Counted from the first letter of the stretch, positions 17,036 through 27,513 are shown. The stretch is DNA of 64,000 bases from Herbaspirillum sp. CF444 (GCF_000282135.1 NZ_AKJW01000018.1:62001-126000); one strand, 5' to 3'. Notes: generated by a model from the letters alone, not told the origin. Numbers and translations are program-made.

Positions 17036-19771
17036 ATGCTCCATTCGCCCTTGCTGATCAGTCCGTCCGTCGATTTCTGGCCGCAGACCGCGGCCGCGCT
17101 GCTGGACGCCGATCACGCGCTGGGCGAGGCCGTGCGGGCCGGGTCGCGCGATTTTTCCGGCTGTCAGGTGGTGGTGCCGGCGTTTTCGCACGCGGTGCAC
17201 TGGCGCGCGGCGCTGGCTCAGGAGCTGGCGAAGGTCGTTCCCGGCACGCTCGCGTTCATTCCGCCGCGCATCAACACCATGGCCGGCTGGCTGGCCATGC
17301 AGGAACCCGAACCGGCAAGCGCCGACAGCGAGCGGCTGATGCAGCTGTATGCGCAATTGCGCCAGCACGGCTGGCTCAAGAAGATGTTCACCGCGCGCCG
17401 CAACACCGATCTGCTGCCGCTGGCGCAGACCTTGCTGTCTTTGTCGGACGAACTCACGCAGGCGCTGCTGCCCGCCATGGAAAAGACCCCCGGCGACGCT
17501 GACGAGCGCTGGCAAGCCGCCCTCAATCAATTGTCGCCGTCGGCGCGCAGCATGCTCTCGGACGAGGCGCAACTGGTCTGGTCGATCTGGAAAAGCCAGC
17601 TCGACGGCAACGACAAGACGGTGCGGCGCTACGCTCGCATGCTGGCCCTGGCGCAGCCGCCGCAACACGGTGCGCTGGCGCCGTTGATCTGGATCAGCCC
17701 GGTTGCGCCGGAACCGATGGAGCAGGCCTTCCTGGAAGCCTATGCCGAACACGCCGACGTCCAGCCGGTCGTCATCGACTGGCGCGGACCGGATATTCCC
17801 TTGTTGTATCAGACCGCCTGGCCGGAATTGTGCGATGCGTCATTGCCGCCGGTGTCTGACGATTTATTTGCGCCGAGGATGGACGCCCCGACCATGGCGC
17901 TGTGCCCGGCCGGCAGCCTCGAAGAAGCATCGCAGCAAAGCGCGCTGATCGTGCTCGACTGGCTGCGGCAAGGCAAGCAGGACATCGCCATCGTCGCGCA
18001 AGATCGCGTCAGCGCCCGTCGCCTGCGTGCCTTGCTGGAACGCGCCGAGGTATCGGTGGCCGACGAAACCGGCTGGAAGCTCTCCACCACGCGCGCCGCC
18101 GCGGCGCTGGCGGCATGGTGCGACGTCGTCACCTCGCGCGGCGAAACCACTGCGCTGCTGGACTTGCTGAAGTCGCCGTTCATCTTCGCCGGCATGGCGG
18201 ACAAGCCCACCGCCGTGATGCAGATCGAATGGCAACTGCGGCGCCAGAACATCGCCGGCGAATGGCGCAGCATTCTTGCCGTCTTCAATAATGAATCCGC
18301 CGCTGCCGATTGCCTCAATGCCGTGGCCCGGCAAGCGGCGGTCTTCGAAGGCCGCAAGAGCCTGTCGGCCTGGAGCGACTGCGCCCGGCAACTGCTGGAT
18401 GCGCTCGACATGCGCAGCGCATTCGAAGCAGACACCGCCGGCCAGCAGGCCTTGCAGTTGCTGCAGGATCTGGGCGACGACAGCGCGCGCAATGCAGACG
18501 GCAGCGAACTGTTCTCTTTCGCCGAATGGCGCGCCTTGCTGAACCTGCAACTCGACGCCGTGACCTTCATGCCGCCGATCACCGATCGTCGTGTGGTGAT
18601 GCTGCCGCTCAACGGCGCGCGCCTGCGCAACTTCGACGCCGTTCTGGTGATCGGCGCCGATGCCGAACATCTGCCGTCGCAGCCGCAGGAGACGCTATTC
18701 TTTTCCAACGCCGTGCGGCACGAACTCGGTTTGCCGACGCGCCTGAGCCGCCAGCATCAGCAATTGCGCGATCTCACCGAACTCCTGTGCGCCAACCGCG
18801 AAGTGGTCCTGAGCTGGCAGACGCACAAGGATGGCGAACCCAATCCCATGAGTCCCTGGCTGGAGCGCATGGAGCTGTGCCTGGCAAGAGCCGGCATGGA
18901 GCCGATACGCGTGCTGCGCCATCAATTGCCGTCGCAACAGTTGCAGGCGGAGCCGGCAAGCATGCCGACGCCATCGGCGCCGACCTTGTTGCCGCCCAAG
19001 CTGTCGGCCAGCGCTTACAATAGTTTTGTCGCTTGCCCGTATCAATTCTTCGCGCTGCGCATGCTGCGCGTGAGCATCATGGACGAGTTGTCGGATATGC
19101 CGGAAAAGCGCGACTACGGCGGCTGGCTGCATGAAATCCTGATGACTTACCACGAGACCGTGCGCGACCAGAAGACGCCGCTGGAGCAACGCGCGGCCTT
19201 GCTCGCCGCCATCTCCGACGAGGTATTCGGCAAAGCCATCAGTCAGCATCCGGCGGCGCTCGGCTACGCTGCGCGCTGGCAGAAAGTCATGCCGGCGTAC
19301 CTCGTCTGGGCCAACGACCGCGAAGGGCAGGGCTGGCATTTCGCCTTCGGTGAAATCGCCTTGCAACACATGCTGGAATGGCCGGGCGGCGGCATCGAGC
19401 TGCACGGTCGCCTCGATCGCGTCGATGAGAACGCCGAAGGCGAACGCGCGGTGCTCGACTACAAGACGCGTCCCTTGCCGTCGCTGGCCACCAAGCTGAA
19501 AGACGCGGAAGATCATCAGTTGCCGTTCTACGGTCTGCTGTCCGGACAAACCATGGCCGCCGCGCACTATGTCGCGCTGGAAACCTTCAAGGACAAAACC
19601 GGCGATGTTGCCGCGCCCGATTTCGAACGACAGCAACAGGCGCTGCAACAACAAATCACCACGGTCATGCACGCCGTCACGCAAGGCGCGCCGCTGCCGG
19701 CCAACGGCATCGAATCGGTTTGCCAGTATTGCGAAGTACGCGGTCTGTGCCGCAAGGGAGTCTGGCAATGA
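17036..19771 (+). CDS. addB: AddB-type subunit of the AddAB recombination helicase-nuclease
   Basis: A 911-residue protein. The N-terminal part is an inactivated UvrD-like helicase fold. The C-terminal about 250 residues are a RecB-family nuclease: GGWLHEILMTYHETV, ERAVLDYKTRPLP (D-x-K catalytic pair) and HQLPFYGLL. Cysteines at about 666 (VACPYQFF), 895, 898 and 904 (CQYCEVRGLC) match the 4Fe-4S staple that encloses the AddB nuclease domain. The start MLHSP at 17036 is chosen because an upstream in-frame ATG (16964) gives an unrelated hydrophobic leader. It overlaps addA by 4 bp. With AddA it processes double-strand breaks at Chi-like sites for RecA. Confidence 0.88.
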   Translation: MLHSPLLISPSVDFWPQTAAALLDADHALGEAVRAGSRDFSGCQVVVPAFSHAVHWRAALAQELAKVVPGTLAFIPPRINTMAGWLAMQEPEPASADSERLMQLYAQLRQHGWLKKMFTARRNTDLLPLAQTLLSLSDELTQALLPAMEKTPGDADERWQAALNQLSPSARSMLSDEAQLVWSIWKSQLDGNDKTVRRYARMLALAQPPQHGALAPLIWISPVAPEPMEQAFLEAYAEHADVQPVVIDWRGPDIPLLYQTAWPELCDASLPPVSDDLFAPRMDAPTMALCPAGSLEEASQQSALIVLDWLRQGKQDIAIVAQDRVSARRLRALLERAEVSVADETGWKLSTTRAAAALAAWCDVVTSRGETTALLDLLKSPFIFAGMADKPTAVMQIEWQLRRQNIAGEWRSILAVFNNESAAADCLNAVARQAAVFEGRKSLSAWSDCARQLLDALDMRSAFEADTAGQQALQLLQDLGDDSARNADGSELFSFAEWRALLNLQLDAVTFMPPITDRRVVMLPLNGARLRNFDAVLVIGADAEHLPSQPQETLFFSNAVRHELGLPTRLSRQHQQLRDLTELLCANREVVLSWQTHKDGEPNPMSPWLERMELCLARAGMEPIRVLRHQLPSQQLQAEPASMPTPSAPTLLPPKLSASAYNSFVACPYQFFALRMLRVSIMDELSDMPEKRDYGGWLHEILMTYHETVRDQKTPLEQRAALLAAISDEVFGKAISQHPAALGYAARWQKVMPAYLVWANDREGQGWHFAFGEIALQHMLEWPGGGIELHGRLDRVDENAEGERAVLDYKTRPLPSLATKLKDAEDHQLPFYGLLSGQTMAAAHYVALETFKDKTGDVAAPDFERQQQALQQQITTVMHAVTQGAPLPANGIESVCQYCEVRGLCRKGVWQ

Positions 19772-22700
19772 GCGCCATGGACAACACAGAAAAAGACATT
19801 GCGCCGACTGTCGTGCCTATTTCGGCCTACGAAATCAATGGCCAGCCCGCCGCAGCGGCAGCCTTCACCGCAGCCGCCTGCGACCCGCGCCATTCGGTGG
19901 TGGTGGAAGCCTGTGCCGGCAGCGGCAAGACCTGGCTGCTGGTGGCGCGCATGTTGCGTCTGCTGCTGGCCGGCGCCAAACCGGCCGAATTGCTGGCGAT
20001 CACCTTCACACGCAAAGCCGCGCAGGAAATGCGCGAGCGCCTGATGGAGCTGTTGCATGAGCTGACACTGGCGCCGGCGGAAAAAGCGCGAGGATTGCTG
20101 CTGGAGCGTGGCATCGGCGAAGCCGATTTGCCGCGCGTGATGCCGCAGGCGCGCGTGCTCTATGAGCAGATTTTGTCGGGGCAGCAGAGTCTTTCCATCG
20201 ACACCTTCCACAGCTGGTTTGCGCGCTTGCTGCAAATCGCGCCACTGGCGTCGGGCGTGCCGCACGGCTATGCGCTGACCGAGAAGAACGGGGAGCTGAT
20301 GAACGAAGCCTATCGCCGCTTCATGCAAGCCGTGCAGAAGCCGCCGCAGATCGACATCAAGCAAGCCTTGCTGGCGTTGTACGACCTGGCCGGCGACAGC
20401 GGCGCCAGGCGCCTGCTGGATTCCTTCCTCGACAAGCGTGCCGAATGGTGGGCGGCGACCATGCCGCCGCTGTCTTCCGACGACATGCCGCTGCAATGGC
20501 TGGAGGGTTTGTGCGGACCGGATGCGCAACGCGATGCGCGTCTCGACGTCTGGTCGGATGACGCGTTGAAGGCGAAGCTGTACGAGATATCTGCCGTGCT
20601 CGGCAAAGGCGCAGTCGCCAACCAGAAGCGCGCGACCATTATCGAAACGCTGGTCGCGGGCGAAGCGTCGCCGGAGAATTTCGCTGCGCTTGCCTCGCAG
20701 TTCTATGACGACGCGGAGAAAACGCGCGGCAACAATGCGCGCACCAAAGCCCTGAAGGCGGCGCTGGCCGAACACTATGGCGTGGACGAAGAAGTTGCCG
20801 TCTCGCTGTTCGAAGAAACCTTCGAGCTGACCGGCAATGCGCTGAAACGATTGCAGCGCCGCAGCGCCGAAGGCATCGTGCTCAAGCTCAATCGCGCCTT
20901 GTTCATCGCCGGCCGCGCTTATCTCGATGCGTATCAGGAAGTGAAGGCCGAGCAGCGCGTATTCGACTTCGCCGATCTGGAATGGCAAGCCTATCGCCTG
21001 CTGACCAACGAAGAGAGCGCGGCCTACCTGCAAAGCCGCCTCGATGCGCGCTACAAGCACATTCTGCTGGATGAATTCCAGGATACCAATCCGCTGCAAT
21101 GGAGCATCGTGCGCTCCTGGCTGCGCGCCTACGGCGGCGATGCGGCGCAGCCGACGGTGTTTGTCGTGGGCGATCCGAAACAATCGATTTACCGCTTCCG
21201 CCGCGCCGAGCCGCGCGTGTTCTCGGCAGCGCGCGACATGTTGCAGGAGCAAGGCGCCGCGGTGTTGCGCGCCAACCAGACGCGCCGCAATGCGACGGTC
21301 ATCGTCGACGTGCTGAATACCAGCTTCACCGGTCGCAATGCCCTGTTCGCACCGCAGACGACGCTGGGCATGCCGGGCGGCGGCGTGTGGAAACTGCCTC
21401 TGGTGCAGGCGCCGGAAGCCGCTGCAGACGCAGCCGAAGCTGTCGTCGATGCCAAAACGCAAACGCCGATGCGCAATCCATTGACCACGCCACGAGAAGA
21501 GGAAGACGATGCGCGTCGTCGCGACGAAGGCGCATTGATCGCTCGGGCGATCTTGCAGGCGCGCACGCGCATCACCGTCAAAGGCGAGGACGGCGAACGC
21601 GCGCTCAAGTGGGGCGACGTGATGCTGCTGGTGAAAAAGCGCCGCCATCTGATTGCTTACGAAAGCGCCTTGCGCGACGCCGGCATTCCCTTCGTTTCCG
21701 ACAAGCGCGGCGGTTTGCTCGACTCGCTGGAAATCGCCGACCTGATCGCGCTGCTGACTTTCCTGATTACGCCCAACGATACGCGTGCGCTCGCGCATGT
21801 GCTCAAGAGTCCCATCATCGGCGCCTCCGACGACGATCTGATCGCGCTGGCGCAGCGCGAAGAGGGCGACTGGTGGCAGCGTGTCCGGGCGCAGCAGCAC
21901 GGCGGCAACGCGTCGCCTGCGATCAATCGCGCGGTGCAGCTGCTGTCGCAATGGCTGGAAGCCGCGCCGCATTATCCGGTACATGATTTGCTCGACATGA
22001 TCCTGCATCAGGGCCAACTGGTGGCGCGCTATGCGCAATCGGTGGCGCCGGCCATGCGCACGCAGGCGCTGGGCAACATCGAAGCCTTCGTCGAACTGGC
22101 GCTCAATCTGGACGCCGGCCGTTATCCGAGTCTGCCGAAATTCATCGACGCGCTGCGCGTTCTGCAGCGCCATGCCGAAAGCGATGCGCCGGACGAAGCC
22201 AGCATCGATGCCGCCGCCGACGCCGTGCGCATCCTCACCGTGCACAGCGCCAAGGGCCTGGAAGCGCCGGTGGTCGTGATACTCGACACCAATCACAGCG
22301 ATCCCGCCAACGACAACGTCGGCATCCTGTGCGACTGGCCGCAGGATGAAGACGCGCCGACGCATTTTTCCGCTTTCGGGCGCAAGAGCGAACGCGGCTT
22401 GGCGCGCGACCGCTGGTTCGATGCGGAGGAGGGATTCAAGCAGCAGGAAGACTGGAATTTGCTCTACGTCGCCATCACGCGCGCCAAGCAATTGCTGATC
22501 GTCAGCGGCGTGGCGAGTACGCGCGGCGCATTGGAAGGCGGCGTGCAGGAGGGCAGCTGGTATCACCGCCTGTTCGACCGCACCGGCGATGTCGCGGGCA
22601 TGGAAGAAGTGCACCCGCAGGCGCAACGCAACGATGAGCTTGCCGCGGCCGAGCAAACGTTTTCATTGGCATTGTTCGATCCCGTGCCGCAACCGGTATC

Positions 22701-23175
22701 GATTGCACCGTCGGCAGATAATTACAGCAATGAAGCGATTGAGGAGGGCGTTGCTCTGCATGCCTTGCTGGAACGCTTGACGCATGCAAAAACATGGCCG
22801 CCGACATTGCCGGATGATGCCGTGATTGCGCGTTGGCTGCCGTGTCCGCGCCCGCTGGCGACGACCATACGCGTACAAGCCGCAACCATGCTGGCGCAGC
22901 CGGCGCTGGAGCGGTTCTTCAATCCGGCCTTGTATCGTCACGCGCGCAATGAAATGGATATCGTGACCGGCGACGGCGTATTGCGCTGCGATCGCGTGGT
23001 CGTGTTCGATGAGGAAGTCTGGATTCTCGACTACAAACGCAATTTTCTCGACAGCGAGCGCACGGCTTATGCGGCGCAGCTTGCGCGCTATCGAGAGGCG
23101 GCATTGTCGGTGTTTTCTGACAAGCGAATCAGGTCTGCACTGATAACTGCCGACGGTCAATTCTGGGAACAATGA
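19768..23175 (+). CDS. addA: AddA-type helicase-nuclease subunit (UvrD/RecB family)
   Basis: A 1135-residue protein. Walker A is VEACAGSGKTWLLVARMLRLL, motif Ia is LAITFTRKAAQEMRERL, Walker B is HILLDEFQDTNPLQW, motif III/IV is VGDPKQSIYRFRRAEPRVF, and motifs V-VI are LTVHSAKGLEAPVVVILD and LLYVAITRAKQLLIVSG. The C-terminal nuclease shows WILDYKRNFLDSERTAYAAQL (D-x-K). The helicase and nuclease sites both look intact. No recC or recD gene is present here, so the strain probably uses AddAB. The ATG overlaps the addB stop codon (ATGA). Confidence 0.92.
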   Translation: MSAMDNTEKDIAPTVVPISAYEINGQPAAAAAFTAAACDPRHSVVVEACAGSGKTWLLVARMLRLLLAGAKPAELLAITFTRKAAQEMRERLMELLHELTLAPAEKARGLLLERGIGEADLPRVMPQARVLYEQILSGQQSLSIDTFHSWFARLLQIAPLASGVPHGYALTEKNGELMNEAYRRFMQAVQKPPQIDIKQALLALYDLAGDSGARRLLDSFLDKRAEWWAATMPPLSSDDMPLQWLEGLCGPDAQRDARLDVWSDDALKAKLYEISAVLGKGAVANQKRATIIETLVAGEASPENFAALASQFYDDAEKTRGNNARTKALKAALAEHYGVDEEVAVSLFEETFELTGNALKRLQRRSAEGIVLKLNRALFIAGRAYLDAYQEVKAEQRVFDFADLEWQAYRLLTNEESAAYLQSRLDARYKHILLDEFQDTNPLQWSIVRSWLRAYGGDAAQPTVFVVGDPKQSIYRFRRAEPRVFSAARDMLQEQGAAVLRANQTRRNATVIVDVLNTSFTGRNALFAPQTTLGMPGGGVWKLPLVQAPEAAADAAEAVVDAKTQTPMRNPLTTPREEEDDARRRDEGALIARAILQARTRITVKGEDGERALKWGDVMLLVKKRRHLIAYESALRDAGIPFVSDKRGGLLDSLEIADLIALLTFLITPNDTRALAHVLKSPIIGASDDDLIALAQREEGDWWQRVRAQQHGGNASPAINRAVQLLSQWLEAAPHYPVHDLLDMILHQGQLVARYAQSVAPAMRTQALGNIEAFVELALNLDAGRYPSLPKFIDALRVLQRHAESDAPDEASIDAAADAVRILTVHSAKGLEAPVVVILDTNHSDPANDNVGILCDWPQDEDAPTHFSAFGRKSERGLARDRWFDAEEGFKQQEDWNLLYVAITRAKQLLIVSGVASTRGALEGGVQEGSWYHRLFDRTGDVAGMEEVHPQAQRNDELAAAEQTFSLALFDPVPQPVSIAPSADNYSNEAIEEGVALHALLERLTHAKTWPPTLPDDAVIARWLPCPRPLATTIRVQAATMLAQPALERFFNPALYRHARNEMDIVTGDGVLRCDRVVVFDEEVWILDYKRNFLDSERTAYAAQLARYREAALSVFSDKRIRSALITADGQFWEQ

Positions 23176-23398
23176 AAGCGCTTTCACCATTCAGAACGTG
23201 ACGATCACAACATAGGAAAATATTTCGTTTACTATAAAACTGGTTTATCCTCGGGTTCGCTCTCGAGGTAAATGCGATAAGCATCACTTCTTCATTTCAT
23301 CATCAGTGCATCAGCATTAACAGCTGCGTATCGCGAAGGAACAAGCAGTAGCGAACGTTGCGCCCGGATGCACGTCAAATCTAAAACCAGGAGGAGCT
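23176..23398. promoter_or_regulatory. promoter region of the antiporter-ybdK operon
   Basis: 223 bp, AT-rich near 23,215-23,250 (TTTACTATAAAACTGG). It ends with a strong AGGAGG ribosome-binding site 5 bases before the antiporter ATG. No defined operator is seen. Confidence 0.4.
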
Positions 23399-24607
23399 AT
23401 GCAGTGGACTCTTCCGTCTTTCGCCCTTGCGCAACCGCTTCAATGGAACGCGTTGCTGCTGTTCGGTAGCTTGTTGCTATTCGGGTTGATAGCCGGTCAT
23501 GTCGTGTCGAAGTCACCCTGGGTACCGCGTATCACGGGTTATCTGATCGTCGGTTTCATTCTCGGCGGCGGCGGTCTGAACTGGTTGTCCGGCGATGTGC
23601 TGAGCGTCACCAATATTTTTGCCGACATTGCCGTGGCGCTGGTCGTGTACCAGCTTGGACGTTATGTCGACATCGGCTGGCTCAGGCGCGAAAAGTGGCT
23701 GCTGGCCACCGTCGTGACGTCTGCCGTGCTGTGTTTTGTGTTTGTCAGTCTGGCCTTGTCCTGGTTCGGCACCTCGCAGGTGCTGGCTCTGCTCGGCGGC
23801 GTGTGGGCGATTGCCACGGCGCCGGCGGTGGTGCTGGTGGTGTTGCGTGATTTGAAGGCGGAAGGCCAGGTCACGCGCCGTCTGGCCACGATGACGGCGT
23901 TGAACAACTTTGTCGCAATTCTTGCGGCCTACGCTTTGCTGCCGGTGATTGCGCACGAGTCCGGCACGCCGGTGCTGACGCTGGTCGAGCACACGGCGTA
24001 TTCGCTGATTGGTTCTTTCGTGCTGGCGTATCTGACCTACTGGCTGATGATGCCGTTGGCGCGTTTGCTGGGACGTCAGGGCAGCCGCCAGTTCGTGCTG
24101 GTGATTTCGGTCATTGCCTTGGCCATCGGCGTGGCGCATGCCTTGCACTTGCCGGTGATGCTGACGATGCTGATCTTCGCGATTTTGTCGAAGAACCTGG
24201 ATCGCCAGTACGACTTGATGGAACTGGAGTTCGGCGTCGCCAACGAATTGTTCGTGGTGATGCTGTTCGTGACGGTCGGCGCCTCGATGCGTCTGGCGGA
24301 TCTCACCATGGTCGGCTGGTCGGTGCTGATTCTGATCGCTGCGCGTTTCGTGGCGATGGGCTGCGGCGTATTCGTGTTTGCCCGTTTCGCGCGCATGAAC
24401 TGGAAGCAGGCCGGCTTGCTCACGCTGGGCACCTTGCCGATGACCGAAGCAGGGCTTGGGCTGATGCAGACGATTTCGACGCTGTATCCGCACACGACGG
24501 CCGACGTGGTGCCGTTGCTGGCGGGATGTCTGATCGTGCTCGAATTGTTTGGCCCGGTCGCCACGCAATTCGCCTTAATCAAATCTGGTGAAAGTGGACG
24601 CGAATGA
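23399..24607 (+). CDS. CPA2-family monovalent cation:proton antiporter
   Basis: A 402-residue protein with about 12 membrane spans. GLIAGHVVSKSPWVPRITGYLIVGFILGGGGLNWL is typical of the KefB/GerN/NapA antiporter domain, and the centre has ATAPAVVLVVLRDL, close to the ND motif region of electroneutral antiporters. No TrkA-N (KTN) regulatory domain follows, so this is the short antiporter-only form. The last 4 bp overlap ybdK (ATGA). It likely exchanges Na+ or K+ for H+ at the inner membrane. Confidence 0.85.
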   Translation: MQWTLPSFALAQPLQWNALLLFGSLLLFGLIAGHVVSKSPWVPRITGYLIVGFILGGGGLNWLSGDVLSVTNIFADIAVALVVYQLGRYVDIGWLRREKWLLATVVTSAVLCFVFVSLALSWFGTSQVLALLGGVWAIATAPAVVLVVLRDLKAEGQVTRRLATMTALNNFVAILAAYALLPVIAHESGTPVLTLVEHTAYSLIGSFVLAYLTYWLMMPLARLLGRQGSRQFVLVISVIALAIGVAHALHLPVMLTMLIFAILSKNLDRQYDLMELEFGVANELFVVMLFVTVGASMRLADLTMVGWSVLILIAARFVAMGCGVFVFARFARMNWKQAGLLTLGTLPMTEAGLGLMQTISTLYPHTTADVVPLLAGCLIVLELFGPVATQFALIKSGESGRE

Positions 24608-25845
24608 CAACTACACTTATCCAAGAAGACGCACTGGCGACTGACCATGCCGCCAGTCCGCACCTGACGCATACAGTTGGCGCCACCAGCAGCGCAGGCA
24701 TCCTGCCGTTCACGTCGTCGACGCCGTTCACCATGGGCATCGAGCTGGAGCTGCAACTGGTCAATCGCCGCAACTACAATCTCGCCAGCGATGCCGTCGA
24801 TCTGCTGACCTGGATTGCGCCGCGCGAGTTGCAAAAGCAGATCAAGCTGGAAATGACGCAGGGGATGATCGAGCTCAACTCCGGCATCCATACGCGCGTC
24901 GATGAGTTGATCGAAGAACTCAAGGGTTTGCGCGCGGCATTGAATCGCGGTGCGCAGCATCTCAACATCGACGTCTCCGGCGGCGGCGCGCATCCCTTCC
25001 AGCACTGGAACGAGCAGCGCATCACGCCGAGCGAACGCTTCTTCCATCTGCACGAAAAATACGGTTATCTGGCCAAGACCTTCACCGTGTTCGGCCAGCA
25101 CATCCACATCGGCGTTCCCAACGGCGACGATGCGCTGTACCTGACGCATGCGTTCTCGCGTTTCGTGCCGCACTTCATCGCGCTGTCGGCGGCGTCGCCG
25201 TTCTATCAGGGCGCCGACACCAAGTTCGATTCCTCGCGCAGCAACGTGGTGCGCGCCTTCCCGCTGTCGGGCACGGCGCCGGTGCAGACCAAGTGGAGCG
25301 AGTTCGAAACCTATTACGACGAACTGCTGCAGATGGGCATCATCGGCAGCATGAAGGACTTTTACTGGGACATCCGCCCCAAGCCCGAATACGGCACCGT
25401 CGAAATCCGCGTCTGCGACACGCCGCTGACCATCGAGCATGCCGCCCATCTGGGCGCGTATGCACAGTTGCTGGCGCGCTGGATCCTGACCGAGCGGCCA
25501 TTCGAGATGCGCGACGATTTCTACCTGCTGTATCAGTACAATCGTTTTGAAGCCAGCCGCTTCGGCCTCAACGGCATGCTGGCTTTGCATGGCGATACGC
25601 CGGCGACTTCGAGTAAACTGCCGATCTTCGAGCATTTGTTGCTGCAATTGCAGTTGTTGCAGCCGTATGTGCAGAACGAAGTCGAACTGATTACCCTGAA
25701 GCGCTTGCGCCATATGGCGCACAACCGGCTCAGCGATGCCGGCTGGTTGCGTCAGGCATTCACCCAGCGCGGCTCGCTCAACGATATGATGCGCATGTCG
25801 TCCGAGCTGTGGATGGATCAGTCGCCTCCGCCTTATTTCCAATGA
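24604..25845 (+). CDS. ybdK: YbdK-type carboxylate-amine ligase (weak glutamate-cysteine ligase, GCS2 family)
   Basis: A 413-residue GCS2-family protein. The fold begins TPFTMGIELELQLVNRRNYNLASDA (active-site glutamates), with EMTQGMIELNSGIHTRVDEL and the FGQHIHIGVPNGDDALYL metal/ATP segment. DIRPKPEYGTVEIRVCDTP is the family C-terminal motif. YbdK makes gamma-glutamylcysteine only weakly in Escherichia coli, and the true product here is not certain. It is translationally coupled to the antiporter gene. The pairing may reflect thiol or osmotic control of ion exchange, which is inference. Confidence 0.9.
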   Translation: MTTTLIQEDALATDHAASPHLTHTVGATSSAGILPFTSSTPFTMGIELELQLVNRRNYNLASDAVDLLTWIAPRELQKQIKLEMTQGMIELNSGIHTRVDELIEELKGLRAALNRGAQHLNIDVSGGGAHPFQHWNEQRITPSERFFHLHEKYGYLAKTFTVFGQHIHIGVPNGDDALYLTHAFSRFVPHFIALSAASPFYQGADTKFDSSRSNVVRAFPLSGTAPVQTKWSEFETYYDELLQMGIIGSMKDFYWDIRPKPEYGTVEIRVCDTPLTIEHAAHLGAYAQLLARWILTERPFEMRDDFYLLYQYNRFEASRFGLNGMLALHGDTPATSSKLPIFEHLLLQLQLLQPYVQNEVELITLKRLRHMAHNRLSDAGWLRQAFTQRGSLNDMMRMSSELWMDQSPPPYFQ

Positions 25846-25888
25846 TGCCGTTTGCTTTCGCCAGTAAAGCAAGTTGGCGAAAGCAAAC

Positions 25889-27088
25889 ATGACAACACCA
25901 TTCGATGTAGCAGTAATCGGCGCCGGCGCCGCAGGCATGATGTGCGCGGCCGTGGCCGGGCAGCGCGGCAAGTCGGTCGTGCTGATCGACCATTCCGTCA
26001 AGTTGGCCGAGAAGATCCGCATTTCCGGTGGCGGCCGCTGCAATTTCACCAACATCGGCGCGACGCCGCAGAATTTCCTCTCGCAAAATCCCCATTTCTG
26101 CAAAAGCGCCTTGTCGCGCTACACGCCTCAGGATTTCCTCGCGCTGGTCAAACGCTACCGCATCGGCTTCCACGAGAAGCACAAAGGCCAGTTGTTCTGC
26201 GACGACACGTCGGAAGACATCATCGAAATGCTCAAGGCCGAATGCGATCTCGGCCACGTTGAATGGCGCATGCCCTGCGGCGTGGCCTCGGTCGGCAAGG
26301 ACGGGGACTTGTTTCGCCTGGAAACGGATGGCGGCGAAATCCTGGCGCGTCACGTCGTCATCGCCACCGGCGGTTTGTCGATTCCGAAGATCGGCGCGAC
26401 CGACTTCGCCTATCGCATCGCCAGGCAATTCGATCTCAAGCTGGTCGAGCCGCGTCCCGGCCTGGTGCCGCTGACCTTCGACGGCGCCGGCTGGCAGCCG
26501 TTTGTCGACCTGGCCGGCATCGCGCTGGAAGTCGAGGTCGAAACCGGCGTCAAGAAAGAGCGCGGCTATTTTCTGGAAGATTTGTTGTTTACACATCGCG
26601 GCCTGTCCGGCCCGGCGATCTTGCAGATTTCCAGCTTCTGGCAGCCGGGCGCCTCGCTCACGCTGAATTTGCTGCCGCAGATCGACGTCGCCGCAACTTT
26701 CATCGAAGGCAAGACCACGCTCAAGAAGAACCTCGGCAACTTGCTGGCGCAATGGCTGCCGGCGCGCCTGGCGGACGGCTTGCTCAAGGCCAACGGCTTC
26801 GACGGCGCGGCGCGCATTGCCGACATGCCCGATAAAGAGTTGCGCAAGCTGGGCGAAGCGCTCAACCGCTGGACCATCAAGCCCAACGGCTCGGAAGGCT
26901 ACCGCAAGGCCGAAGTCACCATGGGCGGCGTCGACACGCGCGAGTTGTCGCAGCAGAGCATGATGGCTGCCAAGGTGCCGGGCCTGCACTTCATCGGCGA
27001 GGCGGTCGACGTCACCGGCTGGCTGGGCGGCTACAACTTCCAGTGGGCCTGGGCTTCGGGCGTGGCGGCGGGGCAGTCTATTGAATAG
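25889..27088 (+). CDS. HI0933/YhiN-family NAD(P)/FAD-dependent oxidoreductase
   Basis: A 399-residue flavoprotein. The Rossmann motif is VAVIGAGAAGMMCAAVAGQRGKSVVLID, followed by IRISGGGRCNFTNIGATPQNFLSQNPHF, the family signature. VVIATGGLSIPKIGATDF and the C-terminal GEAVDVTGWLGGYNFQWAWASG bind FAD. The family is conserved and lacks a firm physiological role; some members act as dehydrogenases of thiols or nucleic-acid-linked substrates. The start MTTPFDV at 25889 is preferred to an upstream ATG at 25874. It lies 43 bp after ybdK on the same strand. Confidence 0.9.
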   Translation: MTTPFDVAVIGAGAAGMMCAAVAGQRGKSVVLIDHSVKLAEKIRISGGGRCNFTNIGATPQNFLSQNPHFCKSALSRYTPQDFLALVKRYRIGFHEKHKGQLFCDDTSEDIIEMLKAECDLGHVEWRMPCGVASVGKDGDLFRLETDGGEILARHVVIATGGLSIPKIGATDFAYRIARQFDLKLVEPRPGLVPLTFDGAGWQPFVDLAGIALEVEVETGVKKERGYFLEDLLFTHRGLSGPAILQISSFWQPGASLTLNLLPQIDVAATFIEGKTTLKKNLGNLLAQWLPARLADGLLKANGFDGAARIADMPDKELRKLGEALNRWTIKPNGSEGYRKAEVTMGGVDTRELSQQSMMAAKVPGLHFIGEAVDVTGWLGGYNFQWAWASGVAAGQSIE

Positions 27089-27263
27089 GCGGGAGAGTAT
27101 ATGTGGGGGTGTATGTTTCCGGCACGCACCCAGATCCTTGATTTATTTGGTTTTTTTGCGATGAGGTTGGAAAAAAGCCACGCATTGGCTTCCATTTGGT
27201 GTCGCGATCTGCTAAAATCGCGTTCTTTCCGTATCCAACCTAACCTCTTTGGTTTGAATCTAC

Positions 27264-27476
27264 ATGACCACTATTCGTCTTAAAGAAAACGAGCCGTTCG
27301 AAGTCGCCATGCGCCGCTTCAAGCGCACTATTGAAAAAACCGGCCTGTTGACCGAGTTGCGCGCGCGCGAGTTTTACGAAAAGCCGACAGCAGAACGCAA
27401 GCGCAAGCTGGCAGCTGCAGTGAAGCGCCACTACAAGCGCATCCGCAGCCAGCAACTGCCTAAGAAGCTGTACTAA
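27264..27476 (+). CDS. rpsU: 30S ribosomal protein S21
   Basis: Seventy residues: [21 protein letters not shown], then ARE(F)[23 protein letters not shown], matching S21 over its full length. S21 helps base pairing between 16S rRNA and the Shine-Dalgarno sequence. It starts the macromolecular-synthesis gene order rpsU, yqeY, dnaG, rpoD; here a terminator separates it from yqeY. Confidence 0.98.
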   Translation: MTTIRLKENEPFEVAMRRFKRTIEKTGLLTELRAREFYEKPTAERKRKLAAAVKRHYKRIRSQQLPKKLY

Positions 27477-27513
27477 GAAATTCTCGTCGCGCCGCCTTGG
27501 TGTGCGCGACCAC

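Noticed and set aside
19567-22656. Open frame of 1029 codons on the minus strand
   Set aside because: It lies fully antisense to addA, whose helicase and nuclease motifs are intact. The antisense product is Arg/Gln/His-rich with no domain, as expected for a GC-rich shadow frame.
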